This document shows, in pieces, positions 46,550 to 56,397 of a stretch of 64,000 nt of DNA. The notes under the pieces are model-generated. The model ran no database searches, was not told the DNA's origin, and was given only the letters and a program-made list of their open reading frames with translations. This DNA comes from Estrella lausannensis (GTDB lineage Bacteria > Chlamydiota > Chlamydiia > Chlamydiales > Criblamydiaceae): NCBI RefSeq assembly GCF_900000175.1, contig NZ_CWGJ01000011.1, positions 163,381 to 227,380 of the forward strand, given 5' to 3'. Position 1 is the first letter of the stretch; the number at the start of each line of letters is the position of its first letter. A program made the position numbers and the translations under genes.

Positions 46550-46646
46550 GAGGTCCTCTTTGTGAGAGTTAAAATATAAATTTCTTTTACTGTTTTATAT
46601 TTTAAAAGGCAAACGATCTGTACAGAGAGTGAAAATCCTGACAATT

Positions 46647-46671
46647 ATACAGAAAGTATCTCAAAATTTGG
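46647..46671. repeat. Family A left end
   Basis: ATACAGAAAGTATCTCAAAATTTGG, an isolated end between the DoxX and HtpX genes. Confidence 0.65.
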
Positions 46672-46832
46672 CGTGGGAGTTTACTCTTTCTCGAAAAACC
46701 AAAGCGGGTATACGGCAATTCGCCTTTACTTGTCGGGCGAATTGCTCTGTTTGAAAACTTGTTTCCAGAGGAGCCGATTAAAATCTCTTAGCTTTTATAA
46801 ATTAACAGACGGAGCTAATGGATTTGAGAGGA

Positions 46833-47798
46833 CTAGGGCAAAGGATGATCAGGAGCATAGAGGTTCCCCTCGATGGCCTGGATTCGTTTTGCAAGGGGCG
46901 GGTGTGTGGCAAACAGACTGCTGAAGCCTAGATGTTCGTCGAAGTACATATGGGAAAATGCCATACCGGCCTTCGGCATGTCATTTACAGATTCTCCGGC
47001 AATTTTTCTTAGGGCAGACGCAATACCGCGCGGGTTTCTGGTAAACTGGACGCTGCAGGCATCGGCAAGGTATTCCCTCTCACGGCTCACAACACATTTG
47101 AGCAGTGTGCCCGCAAACCAGGTAAAAACACCTGCTACAAGCAGCACGAGAGCGGCAATCAGAACGGGGTTCCCCCCTTTTTCCCTTGAGTCGCGTCGGC
47201 GATAGGAGGCCAGCTGCAGAGTTCTGAAGCCTAGATACATCACAAAGAAAAAGCCCATGACCATGGCTGCGAGCCTTAAGCTGATCTGCATGTCGCCATT
47301 GTATATGTGGCCGAACTCATGGGCGACAACGCCTTGCAGTTCATCACGGCTCAAACGCTCGATAGCGCCTTCTGTAACCGCGATCGCCGCGGAGTCGGGA
47401 TTTAAACCTGCCGCGAAAGCGTTGATCTGCTTGGCTGGGATGATAAAGACGCGCGGCATGGGCAGACTCGATGCCAGCGCCATCTCTTTGACAATATTGA
47501 GTAAAACCTTCTCTTGCGGATCGGTCGTCAGGGGGTGGACTTCAACGGCTCCCACCGAACGCGCGACATAGGCTCCTCCAAACGACTGGTACATCGTGTA
47601 GTTGTATCCGGCGACGATGAAGGTGATGGCAAGAAATAGGATGGATATGAGCGGATAGGGCGCATCGTAGACATCGGGCGCAAAATAGCGCATGGCGCCT
47701 TCTGCCACGATGGCTGTGAAGAGCGTAATCAAGACAAATGCAGCCAGATAGTATTTTGTCTTGGTTCGTGCGTTGTGCTGTGCTTTCCAGAAGTCCAT
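46833..47798 (-). CDS. htpX: HtpX-like M48 zinc metalloprotease
   Basis: 321 residues. Two N-terminal helices (about 17-37, 50-70), then GVVAHEFGHIYNGDM with the HExxH zinc motif (His160, Glu161, His164), two further helices around 175-190 and 210-235, and REYLADACSVQFTRNP with the third zinc ligand Glu. In the family it degrades damaged membrane proteins, active site in the cytosol. It follows lemA by 9 bp; lemA-htpX pairs are common. Confidence 0.93.
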   Translation of the reverse strand: MDFWKAQHNARTKTKYYLAAFVLITLFTAIVAEGAMRYFAPDVYDAPYPLISILFLAITFIVAGYNYTMYQSFGGAYVARSVGAVEVHPLTTDPQEKVLLNIVKEMALASSLPMPRVFIIPAKQINAFAAGLNPDSAAIAVTEGAIERLSRDELQGVVAHEFGHIYNGDMQISLRLAAMVMGFFFVMYLGFRTLQLASYRRRDSREKGGNPVLIAALVLLVAGVFTWFAGTLLKCVVSREREYLADACSVQFTRNPRGIASALRKIAGESVNDMPKAGMAFSHMYFDEHLGFSSLFATHPPLAKRIQAIEGNLYAPDHPLP

Positions 47799-47807
47799 TG
47801 GATTACG

Positions 47808-48401
47808 CTAGTTAAATGAAACTTTTACCGCTTTTTTTGCTTCTTCCTGCTCGACTTTGTAGATATCGGCGGGCACATGGCCGAACATCTTGGCGAAGAT
47901 GAGCGTCGGAAACTGCTCTTGGGTGATGTTGTACTGCATCGCCTGATCGTTGTAGGACTGCCTTGAAAATGCCACCTGGTTTTCTGTTGTCCTCAGCTCT
48001 TCTTGCAGCTGAGCCATGTTTTCCGATGCCCGCAGCTGGGGATAATTTTCCGCCAGCGCAAATATTTTGGGTAGCGCACCTTGGAGAACAGTCTCAGCAC
48101 TCATCAGCTCCTTCATAGCCTGTCCGGAGGGAATCTCCTGCTTGTGGATAGCCTCCATCGCGCCCATGGCTTTGCTTCTCGCTTCAATCACGGCCTCGAG
48201 AGTGCTCTTCTCATAGGACATGTATCCCTTCACTGTTTCAACCAGGTTAGGTATCAAGTCGTAGCGGCGCTGTAGCTGCACATCGATTTGCCCCCAGGCA
48301 TTTTTAACCTGGTTTTTAAGCTTTACCAGATTGTTGTAGATGCTGATCAACCAGAATAGGACGACCGCAGCCACGATAAGAATGATGATTCCAAAAGTCA
48401 T
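47808..48401 (-). CDS. lemA: LemA family protein
   Basis: 197 residues. One N-terminal helix (IIILIVAAVVLFWLISIY), then the helical LemA domain: NNLVKLKNQVKNAWGQIDVQLQRRYDLIPNLVETVKGY and a later ENYPQLRASENMAQLQEELRTTENQVAFSRQSYND, both diagnostic. The function is poorly known, but it is often in an operon with HtpX-type proteases, as here. It is the first gene of the pair. Confidence 0.95.
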   Translation of the reverse strand: MTFGIIILIVAAVVLFWLISIYNNLVKLKNQVKNAWGQIDVQLQRRYDLIPNLVETVKGYMSYEKSTLEAVIEARSKAMGAMEAIHKQEIPSGQAMKELMSAETVLQGALPKIFALAENYPQLRASENMAQLQEELRTTENQVAFSRQSYNDQAMQYNITQEQFPTLIFAKMFGHVPADIYKVEQEEAKKAVKVSFN

Positions 48402-48542
48402 GAATACTCCTTTGTCAAAACATCGCTTTGACTACGCACTCATCATACCACATCGGTCAATTTCTAAAGCCGCAGGCTCCTAACGTTTTCAACCTTAATG
48501 TTGTGGTGTAAGCTACGGAAGCGTGTTGCCCCTTTTTCAGAG

Positions 48543-51500
48543 TCAGTAGTTCTTCTTCCAGAAGATGGAGAACTGTCCCTGGGCGTTATCTTGCGCCTCG
48601 ATCTGGGCTTTGATGTTTTTCTGTATTTGCGCCTCTAGCGAAATGGCGTTGACCTCTTCGGCCGAATCTCTCGAGACGGAGAGATAGACGTTGCGGGAGA
48701 TGTATTTGCCAACCTTTATGCAAACCTGCTGCGATGAGTCGTTTGAGCGCATGAACTCGATGTGATCGATTCCTAGAGTTTTTTGGAATTTGGTCAAAGT
48801 ATCGTCTTTTTTGTCGGAGTTGGTCAAATTGGACAGTGACTGTTCAAGTTGCTCCTCTTGCAGCTCGTTGATGTCGGAAGCTGTGCGTCCAAAGAGGATC
48901 AGCGACAGCACCTGTTGTGTGGGCAGAGACGGCCTCGATCTGAGAAGTATCTCCGGATCTTTCAGAGGGCCCTTCAGGATGATTTCGACTTGGTAATTCT
49001 GGATATCTCTTGAGAGACTGACATATAGACTCGATTTTTTCTCAAAATCTCCATTGAAGGCGATTCTTCCCTGGGACAGACTGAACTGCTTGCCGTTGAG
49101 AAGATAGTCGCCGCCGATGAGTTTTACCTCTCCGATGAAATTGGGCTTTAAAGCGGGGCCGGTGACGTTGACTTTTCCTCTCCATGTCGATTGCAGATCC
49201 TCATCCACGATGGCGAAGGAATCTTGTATGGAGAGCTCTATGTCGACATCCAGCGGAAAGTCGATTCCGGAATCGGCGGCCAATTCGGTAGGTTTAATTT
49301 TTGCATCTGCCTGATTTACATAACGCACAGGATACGAGACTGAGGTTTCTGGGATCTTTCTGGGCAGGAGGAGCCGGCCATTTTGAATGCTGAGGGCCCC
49401 TTGCAGATGGGCTTTGTCGATGGTTCCTGTACAGGTTAGAAATCCATTGGCCTCTCCGTCGAAAAGGTTGACGTGTACAGGCTTTGCGCGGCTGAGCGCC
49501 AAGTCGACTTGGAAGGGGAAATTGTCTTTCAGGGAAAGGCGCATTTTTCCTGATCCGGTGATGGTTCCGCTGCCTCCATCGCCAGCTTCCAGAGAGTTTA
49601 AGTAGAGCATATCACCCTCCCCCTTAATCTCCGCGCGGATGCCGGTCAGATGGGTGCCGAGCTCTGCGATCTCAAAGAGTCCGCTGGAGAGGATAAACGC
49701 ACCGTGTATCTTAGGTGAGTTGATACTCCCTTCCGCCTCCATCTCAATCTTACCGTTTCCCGAAAATGAGGCCGCATCGACAATGAAGAGCTCAAGCAGG
49801 GGTGTCAGGGCTCCCTCCGCTTCTATCCTGGCTTTCATGGGCGCGTCCATGTCAAGGCGGTAATAGGGCGCTTTTAATCCCAGTGAAAGGGGAAGGGCTG
49901 CCTCCACGTGAAGAGGGGCATCACCGATACCGGAGACCTCACCACGCATTTCCATCCGGTTTTCTATGAAGGAAGCTGCAAGAGACCCCTTGAGCAGAGG
50001 GATTTTTTTGTGAGCATCCTCAGTGGCGAACAGGTCATGGACATCCAGTTTGACCTGCCCTTCAAGTTGGTCAAATGTACCGTAGAGGAAGGCTTCGCCT
50101 TCCGCATCTCCTTCAAGGTGTTGATCGAAAATCTCTTCAAAAGGGAAGAGGCCGCAGGGGATCTCTTTAAACCTCAGTGAAAAGTGCCAGGAGTCTTCAT
50201 GCATATCGGCTGAGGCAAAGAGGGAACCTTTGCCGATATTTAAAAAGAGAGGTGTCGTCTCGAACGATCCCCACTCCGCCGAGACGACGAAAGGCTCTTT
50301 CAAATGAACCTCAAGCGCTTTAAGAGATGTGTCTAGTTGATTGACTCCGATCTTCATCTTCTGCAGTTTTTCGACCGAGAGGAATCCGGAGGCTTTGACG
50401 GGCTGGTCGTTGTATTCAAGAGAGAGCAGATAGGGGATTGCGTCTCCGATATCCTTGCGCTCGAACACAAGCTGGAGCTCTGTCAGCTTTTCATTGAATA
50501 GGTCGAGAGAGCCGATTTTGGCCTCGCCTCCGCAAAATATGCGGTCGGGGCACTCGTCGGCATCAAGCATAATCTCTAGCGCGGAGGCGTTGAAATTATC
50601 CATGGTGATTTTGTCGGAAGAAACTTTGAGGGCTATTGTCGCAAGGCCCGACTCATCTACAAAGAAAAAGAGGTCTGCTTTCGCGCTTCCCTCCACCTTC
50701 TTGTTCAGAATTGTGGTCAAAAACGCCAGGTCGGCGATGTCCGCTTTCGCCCGGGATCTTATGACTCCCTTCTTCCCGACAAGCAAGTCCAGCTCGCCCT
50801 GGCCCCAGGGAAGCTCGATCGCCGCTTTTTCCAGCTCTAAAACGGTATCCAGATCAGTTTTGAAATGGACGGTGCTGTAATATTTCTCATTTTGGTCGCT
50901 AATGTTAATTTCAAGGTCGCCTGTGAATAGAGCATCCGACGTGACGAATTCCAGCGTAGATTCTATCTTCTCGATCTTTTTTGCCAAGATCTCAAATGCC
51001 TCTGCCTGGATACGTACTTTGGCGCTTGGAGCCTCTTTTGAGCCGCCGATCGAAAACTGGGCTACTGCCGCCCCTTTGGCTTCTAAATCGTTTTGAACGC
51101 CCAAAAGCTGAAGGATCTCTCCTGCGTCATTGAAAGTGATCGTGCCATGAGTGCCTTCCAGAGCAAGATCTTGTCCAATGCTAAGGTTGGATTGCAGGTG
51201 CAAAAAGGGAGTGGTGATTTCTAAGTCAGTAAACTCCGCCCATTTCTTGCCTCCAATGCGCATCGAAGACGAGGTTCCGCCTTTAATCGTGCTCAGCTTT
51301 CCTTCCTCATCTTTGCCGAAGTAGTTCCATGAAGCCCGTATTTGACCATCGAGGGTGTAGTTGTCAAAACCTGCCGGATCGGCGACGAAGCGAAGCCACT
51401 CTGCTTCGGTTCCCGATAAGTTGCCTGTGACACGCGCGATGGTATTGCCGGCAGGCCCCTTCAACACGCCTCTCGTTTTAAACGCCTCGAAACCGACAAA

Positions 51501-52103
51501 TCCGATTTCGTCATCGGCAAAGAGGGCTGCACTTGCGTTCAGTGAATCATCGGGGCTCTCTTCATTCCAGACCTTGACATTGATAAATGCGTAACCCTCT
51601 TCGGGTTCATATTCAAATTTGGCATCGATAGAGTACAATCCCGCATCAAGGTAGTTCTTCAGCTCCTTATCAGGCTCAAAATTGGTCAACTGCAAATGAT
51701 TGATGCTGATAGCGAGGGGAGGAAGGTATTTTTCGAATTCCCTGATGCCGATACGAGCTCCTGCTCCCCCCGTTTTGAAGCGGGGTTTTTCAATAACCAG
51801 AGAGTGGAGGTGCACCTCCCGGGTGATGAAGGAATAGGGGTTGACGCGTATCGTTACGCTCTCTGATTCAAATACAGCCTTTTTTTTCGGGGTGAGAATC
51901 ACAGGTTTTTTGATAATCACTTCAAAGGGCAGCATCAGCTCAACATCGCCGACCTGCAGGTCGTAGCCGATCCTATTTGAGAGCCATTCGACCCCTTTCC
52001 TTATAGCCAGCTCTTTGACCTGCGGCATCTGCATGGCAGCAAGAGCGGCCAATATCGCCAGTATGACGATCAGGAAAAATATACGAACGCTCTTGAGATA
52101 CAT
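48543..52103 (-). CDS. tamB: TamB-like translocation and assembly protein
   Basis: 1186 residues. N-terminal signal-anchor (RIFFLIVILAILAALAAM), then about 1000 residues of repeated beta strands, as in the AsmA/TamB lipid-transfer groove family. The C-terminal DUF490 part has GEVKLIGGDYLLNGKQFSLSQGRIAFNGD, ILLRSRPSLPTQQVLSLILFGRT, and the end QGQFSIFWKKNY. TamB spans the periplasm and works with TamA in outer-membrane insertion and lipid transport. It lies 42 bp downstream of the TamA-like gene. Confidence 0.92.
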   Translation of the reverse strand: MYLKSVRIFFLIVILAILAALAAMQMPQVKELAIRKGVEWLSNRIGYDLQVGDVELMLPFEVIIKKPVILTPKKKAVFESESVTIRVNPYSFITREVHLHSLVIEKPRFKTGGAGARIGIREFEKYLPPLAISINHLQLTNFEPDKELKNYLDAGLYSIDAKFEYEPEEGYAFINVKVWNEESPDDSLNASAALFADDEIGFVGFEAFKTRGVLKGPAGNTIARVTGNLSGTEAEWLRFVADPAGFDNYTLDGQIRASWNYFGKDEEGKLSTIKGGTSSSMRIGGKKWAEFTDLEITTPFLHLQSNLSIGQDLALEGTHGTITFNDAGEILQLLGVQNDLEAKGAAVAQFSIGGSKEAPSAKVRIQAEAFEILAKKIEKIESTLEFVTSDALFTGDLEINISDQNEKYYSTVHFKTDLDTVLELEKAAIELPWGQGELDLLVGKKGVIRSRAKADIADLAFLTTILNKKVEGSAKADLFFFVDESGLATIALKVSSDKITMDNFNASALEIMLDADECPDRIFCGGEAKIGSLDLFNEKLTELQLVFERKDIGDAIPYLLSLEYNDQPVKASGFLSVEKLQKMKIGVNQLDTSLKALEVHLKEPFVVSAEWGSFETTPLFLNIGKGSLFASADMHEDSWHFSLRFKEIPCGLFPFEEIFDQHLEGDAEGEAFLYGTFDQLEGQVKLDVHDLFATEDAHKKIPLLKGSLAASFIENRMEMRGEVSGIGDAPLHVEAALPLSLGLKAPYYRLDMDAPMKARIEAEGALTPLLELFIVDAASFSGNGKIEMEAEGSINSPKIHGAFILSSGLFEIAELGTHLTGIRAEIKGEGDMLYLNSLEAGDGGSGTITGSGKMRLSLKDNFPFQVDLALSRAKPVHVNLFDGEANGFLTCTGTIDKAHLQGALSIQNGRLLLPRKIPETSVSYPVRYVNQADAKIKPTELAADSGIDFPLDVDIELSIQDSFAIVDEDLQSTWRGKVNVTGPALKPNFIGEVKLIGGDYLLNGKQFSLSQGRIAFNGDFEKKSSLYVSLSRDIQNYQVEIILKGPLKDPEILLRSRPSLPTQQVLSLILFGRTASDINELQEEQLEQSLSNLTNSDKKDDTLTKFQKTLGIDHIEFMRSNDSSQQVCIKVGKYISRNVYLSVSRDSAEEVNAISLEAQIQKNIKAQIEAQDNAQGQFSIFWKKNY

Positions 52104-52145
52104 ATTTGATTTATGACGTTTTTAACTATTATAGTGAAAGTTTGT

Positions 52146-53969
52146 TTAAAACGCTTGCCCTACGCTGAAATAAATTTGGTAATGTTGTTTATCAACGTGT
52201 TTACGCGGCGTTAGCGGAAAGGCGACATCTAAGCGGATTGGCGCGACTAAGGTGTAATAGCGGATGCCAAAACCGGCGGACCTCAGCATCTCGTTTTGCA
52301 GGTTGGGTAAAGGAGAAGCGTAGACGTTGCCGATATCAAAAAAAACAACTCCGCCAAAGTCTTTTGACCAGCGCTGCCGTATCTCCAGTGAGGAGATCAG
52401 CATGGATCGCCCCCCCGTAGGATCGTAATCATCGTCGAGGGGAGAGACCGTTTTATACTTATAGCCGCGCAGGAGGGTGTCGCCGCCGGCATCAAATAGT
52501 TCGGAACGGGGAATGGTCGTTTTTCTCGCCCCGAAGATTGAACCCAGGGTAGTCCGGAAGGCGAAGATGGTTTTATCATTCCAGATGGGTTTGTAGAAAG
52601 TGTAGGTCATCGTGTTGATAGAGTAGAAAATCACGGGGTCGGTGATGGAAACCGTCGGGGTCGTCGAAAAGCGGAAGGTCATTCCCTTAGAGGGATCGAG
52701 AAGGTCGTCAGTCCCGTTGTAGAATGCCGAAAAGGGAGTCTTGATCAGGTTAAATTCCTCGTCACGGTCCTTTTGGGTTTGGTGACGCTTCTTTTCGTGA
52801 ATATGGGTGTCACGAAGGTGCTTGTATCCGATACCGTACGAGATCTTCAGCTTGCTGTTCATCTCTTTTTCAATGCGGGCGAAGGCGCTTAACGATTTTG
52901 CGGTATAACCTTCGGTGACCTCCCGGTTGAACTCATAGAGCCAGATCAGGTCCTCACCCTTGCAGTAGAGATCGGGTTGCAGGTAGGAGAGCCGGGCCAT
53001 TTGGGTGTCCCACCACAGATTGGTCTTCACGGTCAGCACTTCTCCCATGCCCTTGAAGTTGCGATGCTCCCACTCTCCGGAAAATCCAAGCCCCCTTTGG
53101 GTGGCAAAGTTAGCGCCTATGCCGATGGTTCTGTTTTTTCCTTCTTTGACTTCAATGGTGATGGGGAGATCCTGTCCTTCGGCCGGACCTTCCGGGTAAT
53201 AGATGTCGACCAAGGTAAAGAGACCACTTCCTTCAAGTTCTCGCCTAGTCGCTTTGATCCTGCGCGGGCAGTAGAGTTCGCCTCTCGACCAGGCCAGCTT
53301 CTTGAAGAAGTAAGCGGTGCACACCTTTTCGTTGCCGACGACCCGCACATCTCCGAAGTACATCAGGGAGCCTCTTTTGATCCTTAGCCGCAGCACAATG
53401 GTCTCGGTCTTAAGGCAGGCAATTACCTCTGTATCGGTGATCGAGGCGTAGGGGTACCCCCAGGTGTCGAAGAGGTTTAAAAGAAACTCTTCGGCTGCCC
53501 TGATTTTGATCGGGAGCAGCGGCTCTTCAAGACAGAGGGTTAGGTCTGCCGGGTTGACTTCCAGTCTCTCGTCGGTGTCTGCATCGATGACCTCTAGCGC
53601 CCCGAGAGGAAAGAGAGGCCCCGGATTGACCTTCACGATGACATTTGCAGGGGTCGTATCGAAATCATAGTCCAGCTCGACCGCCGATCCCCAGTAGCCT
53701 TGGCTATGGAGGGCGTTTATGATGTTGGGTACATCGGATTCGGCCCTTTTTTTAAGAGCCAGCCGCGTCGCCGGGGGGGTGTTAATCAGGTTGACGAGTT
53801 GTGAAGAGGAGCGAACAAGGCTTTCGACACATTCCGATTCGATGCCGGTTAAGCTAACTTCGTAGGGAATGGCGGCGTATGATACGAGGGGAGTAAGAAG
53901 CGCCAGCATCAGAGCAAGAGTCAACAAGAACCCTCTTGCATTTGATATGGCCGTTGCTGGTCGCTTCAT
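52146..53969 (-). CDS. tamA: TamA/BamA-like Omp85 outer-membrane protein
   Basis: 607 residues. Signal peptide ending near VSYAA, about three POTRA domains (about 35-280; ALHSQGYWGSAVELDYDFDTTPANVIVKVNPG, GYPYASITDTEV, ELEGSGLFTLVDIYYP), then a 16-strand-type Omp85 barrel with RGLGFSGEWEHRNFKGMGE and GGDTLLRGYKY, close to the family VRGY motif. It ends in FSVGQAF with terminal Phe. Operon with tamB marks it as the TamA partner rather than the essential BamA. Confidence 0.92.
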   Translation of the reverse strand: MKRPATAISNARGFLLTLALMLALLTPLVSYAAIPYEVSLTGIESECVESLVRSSSQLVNLINTPPATRLALKKRAESDVPNIINALHSQGYWGSAVELDYDFDTTPANVIVKVNPGPLFPLGALEVIDADTDERLEVNPADLTLCLEEPLLPIKIRAAEEFLLNLFDTWGYPYASITDTEVIACLKTETIVLRLRIKRGSLMYFGDVRVVGNEKVCTAYFFKKLAWSRGELYCPRRIKATRRELEGSGLFTLVDIYYPEGPAEGQDLPITIEVKEGKNRTIGIGANFATQRGLGFSGEWEHRNFKGMGEVLTVKTNLWWDTQMARLSYLQPDLYCKGEDLIWLYEFNREVTEGYTAKSLSAFARIEKEMNSKLKISYGIGYKHLRDTHIHEKKRHQTQKDRDEEFNLIKTPFSAFYNGTDDLLDPSKGMTFRFSTTPTVSITDPVIFYSINTMTYTFYKPIWNDKTIFAFRTTLGSIFGARKTTIPRSELFDAGGDTLLRGYKYKTVSPLDDDYDPTGGRSMLISSLEIRQRWSKDFGGVVFFDIGNVYASPLPNLQNEMLRSAGFGIRYYTLVAPIRLDVAFPLTPRKHVDKQHYQIYFSVGQAF

Positions 53970-54000
53970 TGCTTTTTTAGCCTTTATCTTAGAGACTGTT

Positions 54001-54140
54001 TTATACCGAAAGTATTCCAGATTTGGTTTGCCGAGTGGTCGCGGTCGCCCTTATATTTGTAAACCAGGTCACGTGCGATCGTTGTATCCTGAGGCTTTCT
54101 TAAGGCCTCAATCCCAAATTTAGAGCCCGTTTCAGTATAT
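54001..54140. repeat. Diverged full-length family A element
   Basis: Starts TTATACCGAAAGTATTCC and ends CCCAAATTTAGAGCCCGTTTCAGTATA. Arms are only partly matched (GAGGCTTTCTTAAGGCCTCAATCCC in the right). An old copy. Confidence 0.75.
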
Positions 54141-54300
54141 ACCGAAACAACTTGAAAAATTGGTCTTTGGCTTCGTCGGGTTTACTTAAGAATTTTCGTC
54201 CTCACTCGCGCCTTGCCTCTCGGCAATGGTCGCTCGCTCTGGACAAAAATTCTTAAGGCCCTCCTGGCCAAATTCCAATTTTTCAAGTTGCTTCGGTATA
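54138..54300. repeat. Complete family B palindromic element
   Basis: Ends are TATACCGAAACAACTTGAAAAATTGG and CCAATTTTTCAAGTTGCTTCGGTATA. Inside, TTAAGAATTTT pairs with AAAATTCTTAA around a GC-rich centre (CACTCGCGCCTTGCCTCTCGG). The outer TATACCGAAA is shared with family A while the centre is different. Confidence 0.92.
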
Positions 54301-54360
54301 ACACGATCAGAGGCTTTGGCAAGGTCATCAGCTTTAACCGATAAAGAACCCTTTAAGTGA

Positions 54361-55485
54361 TTATTCTTCGCCGAGTCTCATAGGCATCAGAACGAAAATA
54401 GCGCCTCTGTCTTCTTTCTGTTTCTTCTCTGCTGATTCGGTGATGATGCCGGGGTTGAACGGATCGGAAAGCCCTAGGTCGACCGTTTCGCTCTTGCTAT
54501 GGCGTAAGATGTCCATGAAGTAGTTCGGGTTGAAAGCGATGTCTAGTTTATTTCCCTGGTAGTTCACTGGCATTTTGACGACGCCCTCTCCGATATCGGA
54601 TGTATTGGCGACCAGCTTAAGCTCGCCCGGAGTAAAGGTGAATTTCACCGAGTGGCTCCCTTCCTGGGTAAAGAGCGATACCTGCTTAAGAAGTTGGGAG
54701 AGCTCTTCACGGTGAAGTGTGATTTTAAGCTCGGGGTTTTGTGGGATGACGCGGTCTACGTCCGGATATTCGCCTGTCAAAAGCTTTGTGATGATGATCG
54801 CCTCTTCGAGCTGCAGCGCGATTTTGTCTTTCATCAAGAAAACGATGGCCTCGCCTTCATCTTTTAGGTTTTTTTGGATCTCTTCGACGGCTTTTAGCGG
54901 GACGATGTAGTTGCCTTCCACCTGCGGCTCGGCTTGTACCTTGAGAGTTGTCTTGGCAAGTCTTTTGCCGTCCGTTCCGACGAGAGTTGCCCAGCCGTTT
55001 TTGATGGAGAGGTTGACGCCTGTCAAAACATATCGATTGTCTTCTCTTGATACCGCAAAGGAGGTCATGTAGAGAGCCTCTTTCAGGTCGGACTGGTTGA
55101 TTTTGAACTTATGTGCTTCTTGCAGGTCGGGGAGCTGGGGGTATTCATTCTTGTTCATGCCGTAGAGTTTGAAGCGGGAGGAGTCGGCGATGATTTCTGT
55201 CATATCGTTGTCGTTGGTGACGAACTCGATGTTGACGGCAGTTAGCTCGCGTATGAGTTGGCCGAGGCGTCTTGCCGGGAGTGTGGTTGCCCCTTCTTCG
55301 ATGATTTTAGCCTCTGTGAAGCAGCGTACACCTACGGTGAGGTCTGTAGCAGTTAGGTAAAGCTGCCCTTTTTTGGCCTCGATGAGGATATTGGACAGGA
55401 TCGGGATTGTGGATTTGGAGGAGACCACATTGAGTACGCGGCTGATCAGATAGTTAAATTCTTGTGTGGAAATGACAAATTTCAT
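54361..55485 (-). CDS. dnaN: DNA polymerase III beta sliding clamp
   Basis: 374 residues, the normal length. MKFVISTQEFNYLISRVLNVVSSKSTIPILSNILIEAKKG opens the first clamp domain, and LYLTATDLTVGVRC, YVLTGVNLSIKNGWATLVGTDGKRLAK and ...IFVLMPMRLGEE are all standard. It forms the ring that holds the polymerase on DNA. No dnaA or recF lies beside it, and no cluster of TTATNCACA boxes is visible upstream, so this is not an obvious origin. Confidence 0.97.
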   Translation of the reverse strand: MKFVISTQEFNYLISRVLNVVSSKSTIPILSNILIEAKKGQLYLTATDLTVGVRCFTEAKIIEEGATTLPARRLGQLIRELTAVNIEFVTNDNDMTEIIADSSRFKLYGMNKNEYPQLPDLQEAHKFKINQSDLKEALYMTSFAVSREDNRYVLTGVNLSIKNGWATLVGTDGKRLAKTTLKVQAEPQVEGNYIVPLKAVEEIQKNLKDEGEAIVFLMKDKIALQLEEAIIITKLLTGEYPDVDRVIPQNPELKITLHREELSQLLKQVSLFTQEGSHSVKFTFTPGELKLVANTSDIGEGVVKMPVNYQGNKLDIAFNPNYFMDILRHSKSETVDLGLSDPFNPGIITESAEKKQKEDRGAIFVLMPMRLGEE

Positions 55486-56397
55486 GTATGCACCCGATTG
55501 TTCTTGTAAAGCAATGTAGCTAAGTGTTCAATGCTTAAGAGAATTTTATGTAATTCGATTCGCCCCTTTTTTTTTGTCTATAAGTAAAATTTTGTATTTA
55601 CACTTGCTTGAGCGCTACGTTTTTTCTCACTCAAAAATACAGAAACATTACTTGCAGACCTCTGGGGTCATCGGCTCGTAAAGAGATTTATATACTAGCT
55701 GGAATCAAATAGTTTAGCAAGATGGTATGACGGTCACCCAGCACCTGTCAAGAAAAGTTGCTCTTTGCTATCGCCCTATAGGAACTTTATCAATTAATGC
55801 CATGCCTTAGAGACTGTCTAAAAATCCCAAATTTTACGACACTTTCGGTATAATATTCATTATCCTTGCTCTCTTTGCTGTTTGTTAATCCGTACAAAAG
55901 TTCGGTCGAGCAGTCATCGCTTAGGTAAAAGACTAAATATTTTCAGGTATTTAAGTTTTACACCAACCTTGGTGTCTCTCAACAATTTCAAGTGTCACTC
56001 TTCTTTCCCATCTAAAAGAGCATTGACAAGGACTCTTAAGCTATTTTGATCATGATGATTGGCTTCTGTAATCGCAACCTTTGAAATAAAATTAAGGTGA
56101 TTAACCAATATATGTTCTTTACAAATCTTCGTACAGATTAGCGGTTAGTTATCTGTTTTTAGTCGGATTTTGTGTTTGCTTCGTTGAAGTTAAAAACTTC
56201 GCTTTCTTCGGGTACTAGAATGCTGCCTTTGAGTTTTTATTTGTTACACCTTCTTGTGTTATCGTCGACTAAGTAATTTGTTTGAGGATGTGTAAATGTA
56301 GGTTAAGGGCTAAAGTTGTGTGAATTAAGTATTTTAATATATTGACGTATTATAATTATGGTTGTATTTTTATTCTTTGTTTTTAAGGGGATATAAC
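55486..56397. other. Long AT-rich spacer between dnaN and the DUF2167 gene
   Basis: About 900 bp between divergent genes. One family A end (55811-55852) is present. No frame looks like a gene, no tRNA fold is seen, and no DnaA-box cluster is found. The region next to 56398 is strongly AT-rich. Confidence 0.5.
55811..55852. repeat. Family A right end
   Basis: AGACTGTCTAAAAATCCC, then AAATTTTACGACACTTTCGGTAT. Left part lost. Confidence 0.65.

Larger units (their letters stand above)
53970..54360. other. Repeat-filled spacer between tamA and dnaN
   Basis: About 390 bp, nearly all made of a diverged family A element (54001-54140) joined to a complete family B element (54138-54300). No gene is seen. 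Confidence 0.8.

Noticed and set aside
55486-56397. Replication origin upstream of dnaN
   Set aside because: No cluster of DnaA boxes (TTATNCACA) could be found, and neither dnaA nor recF is adjacent.
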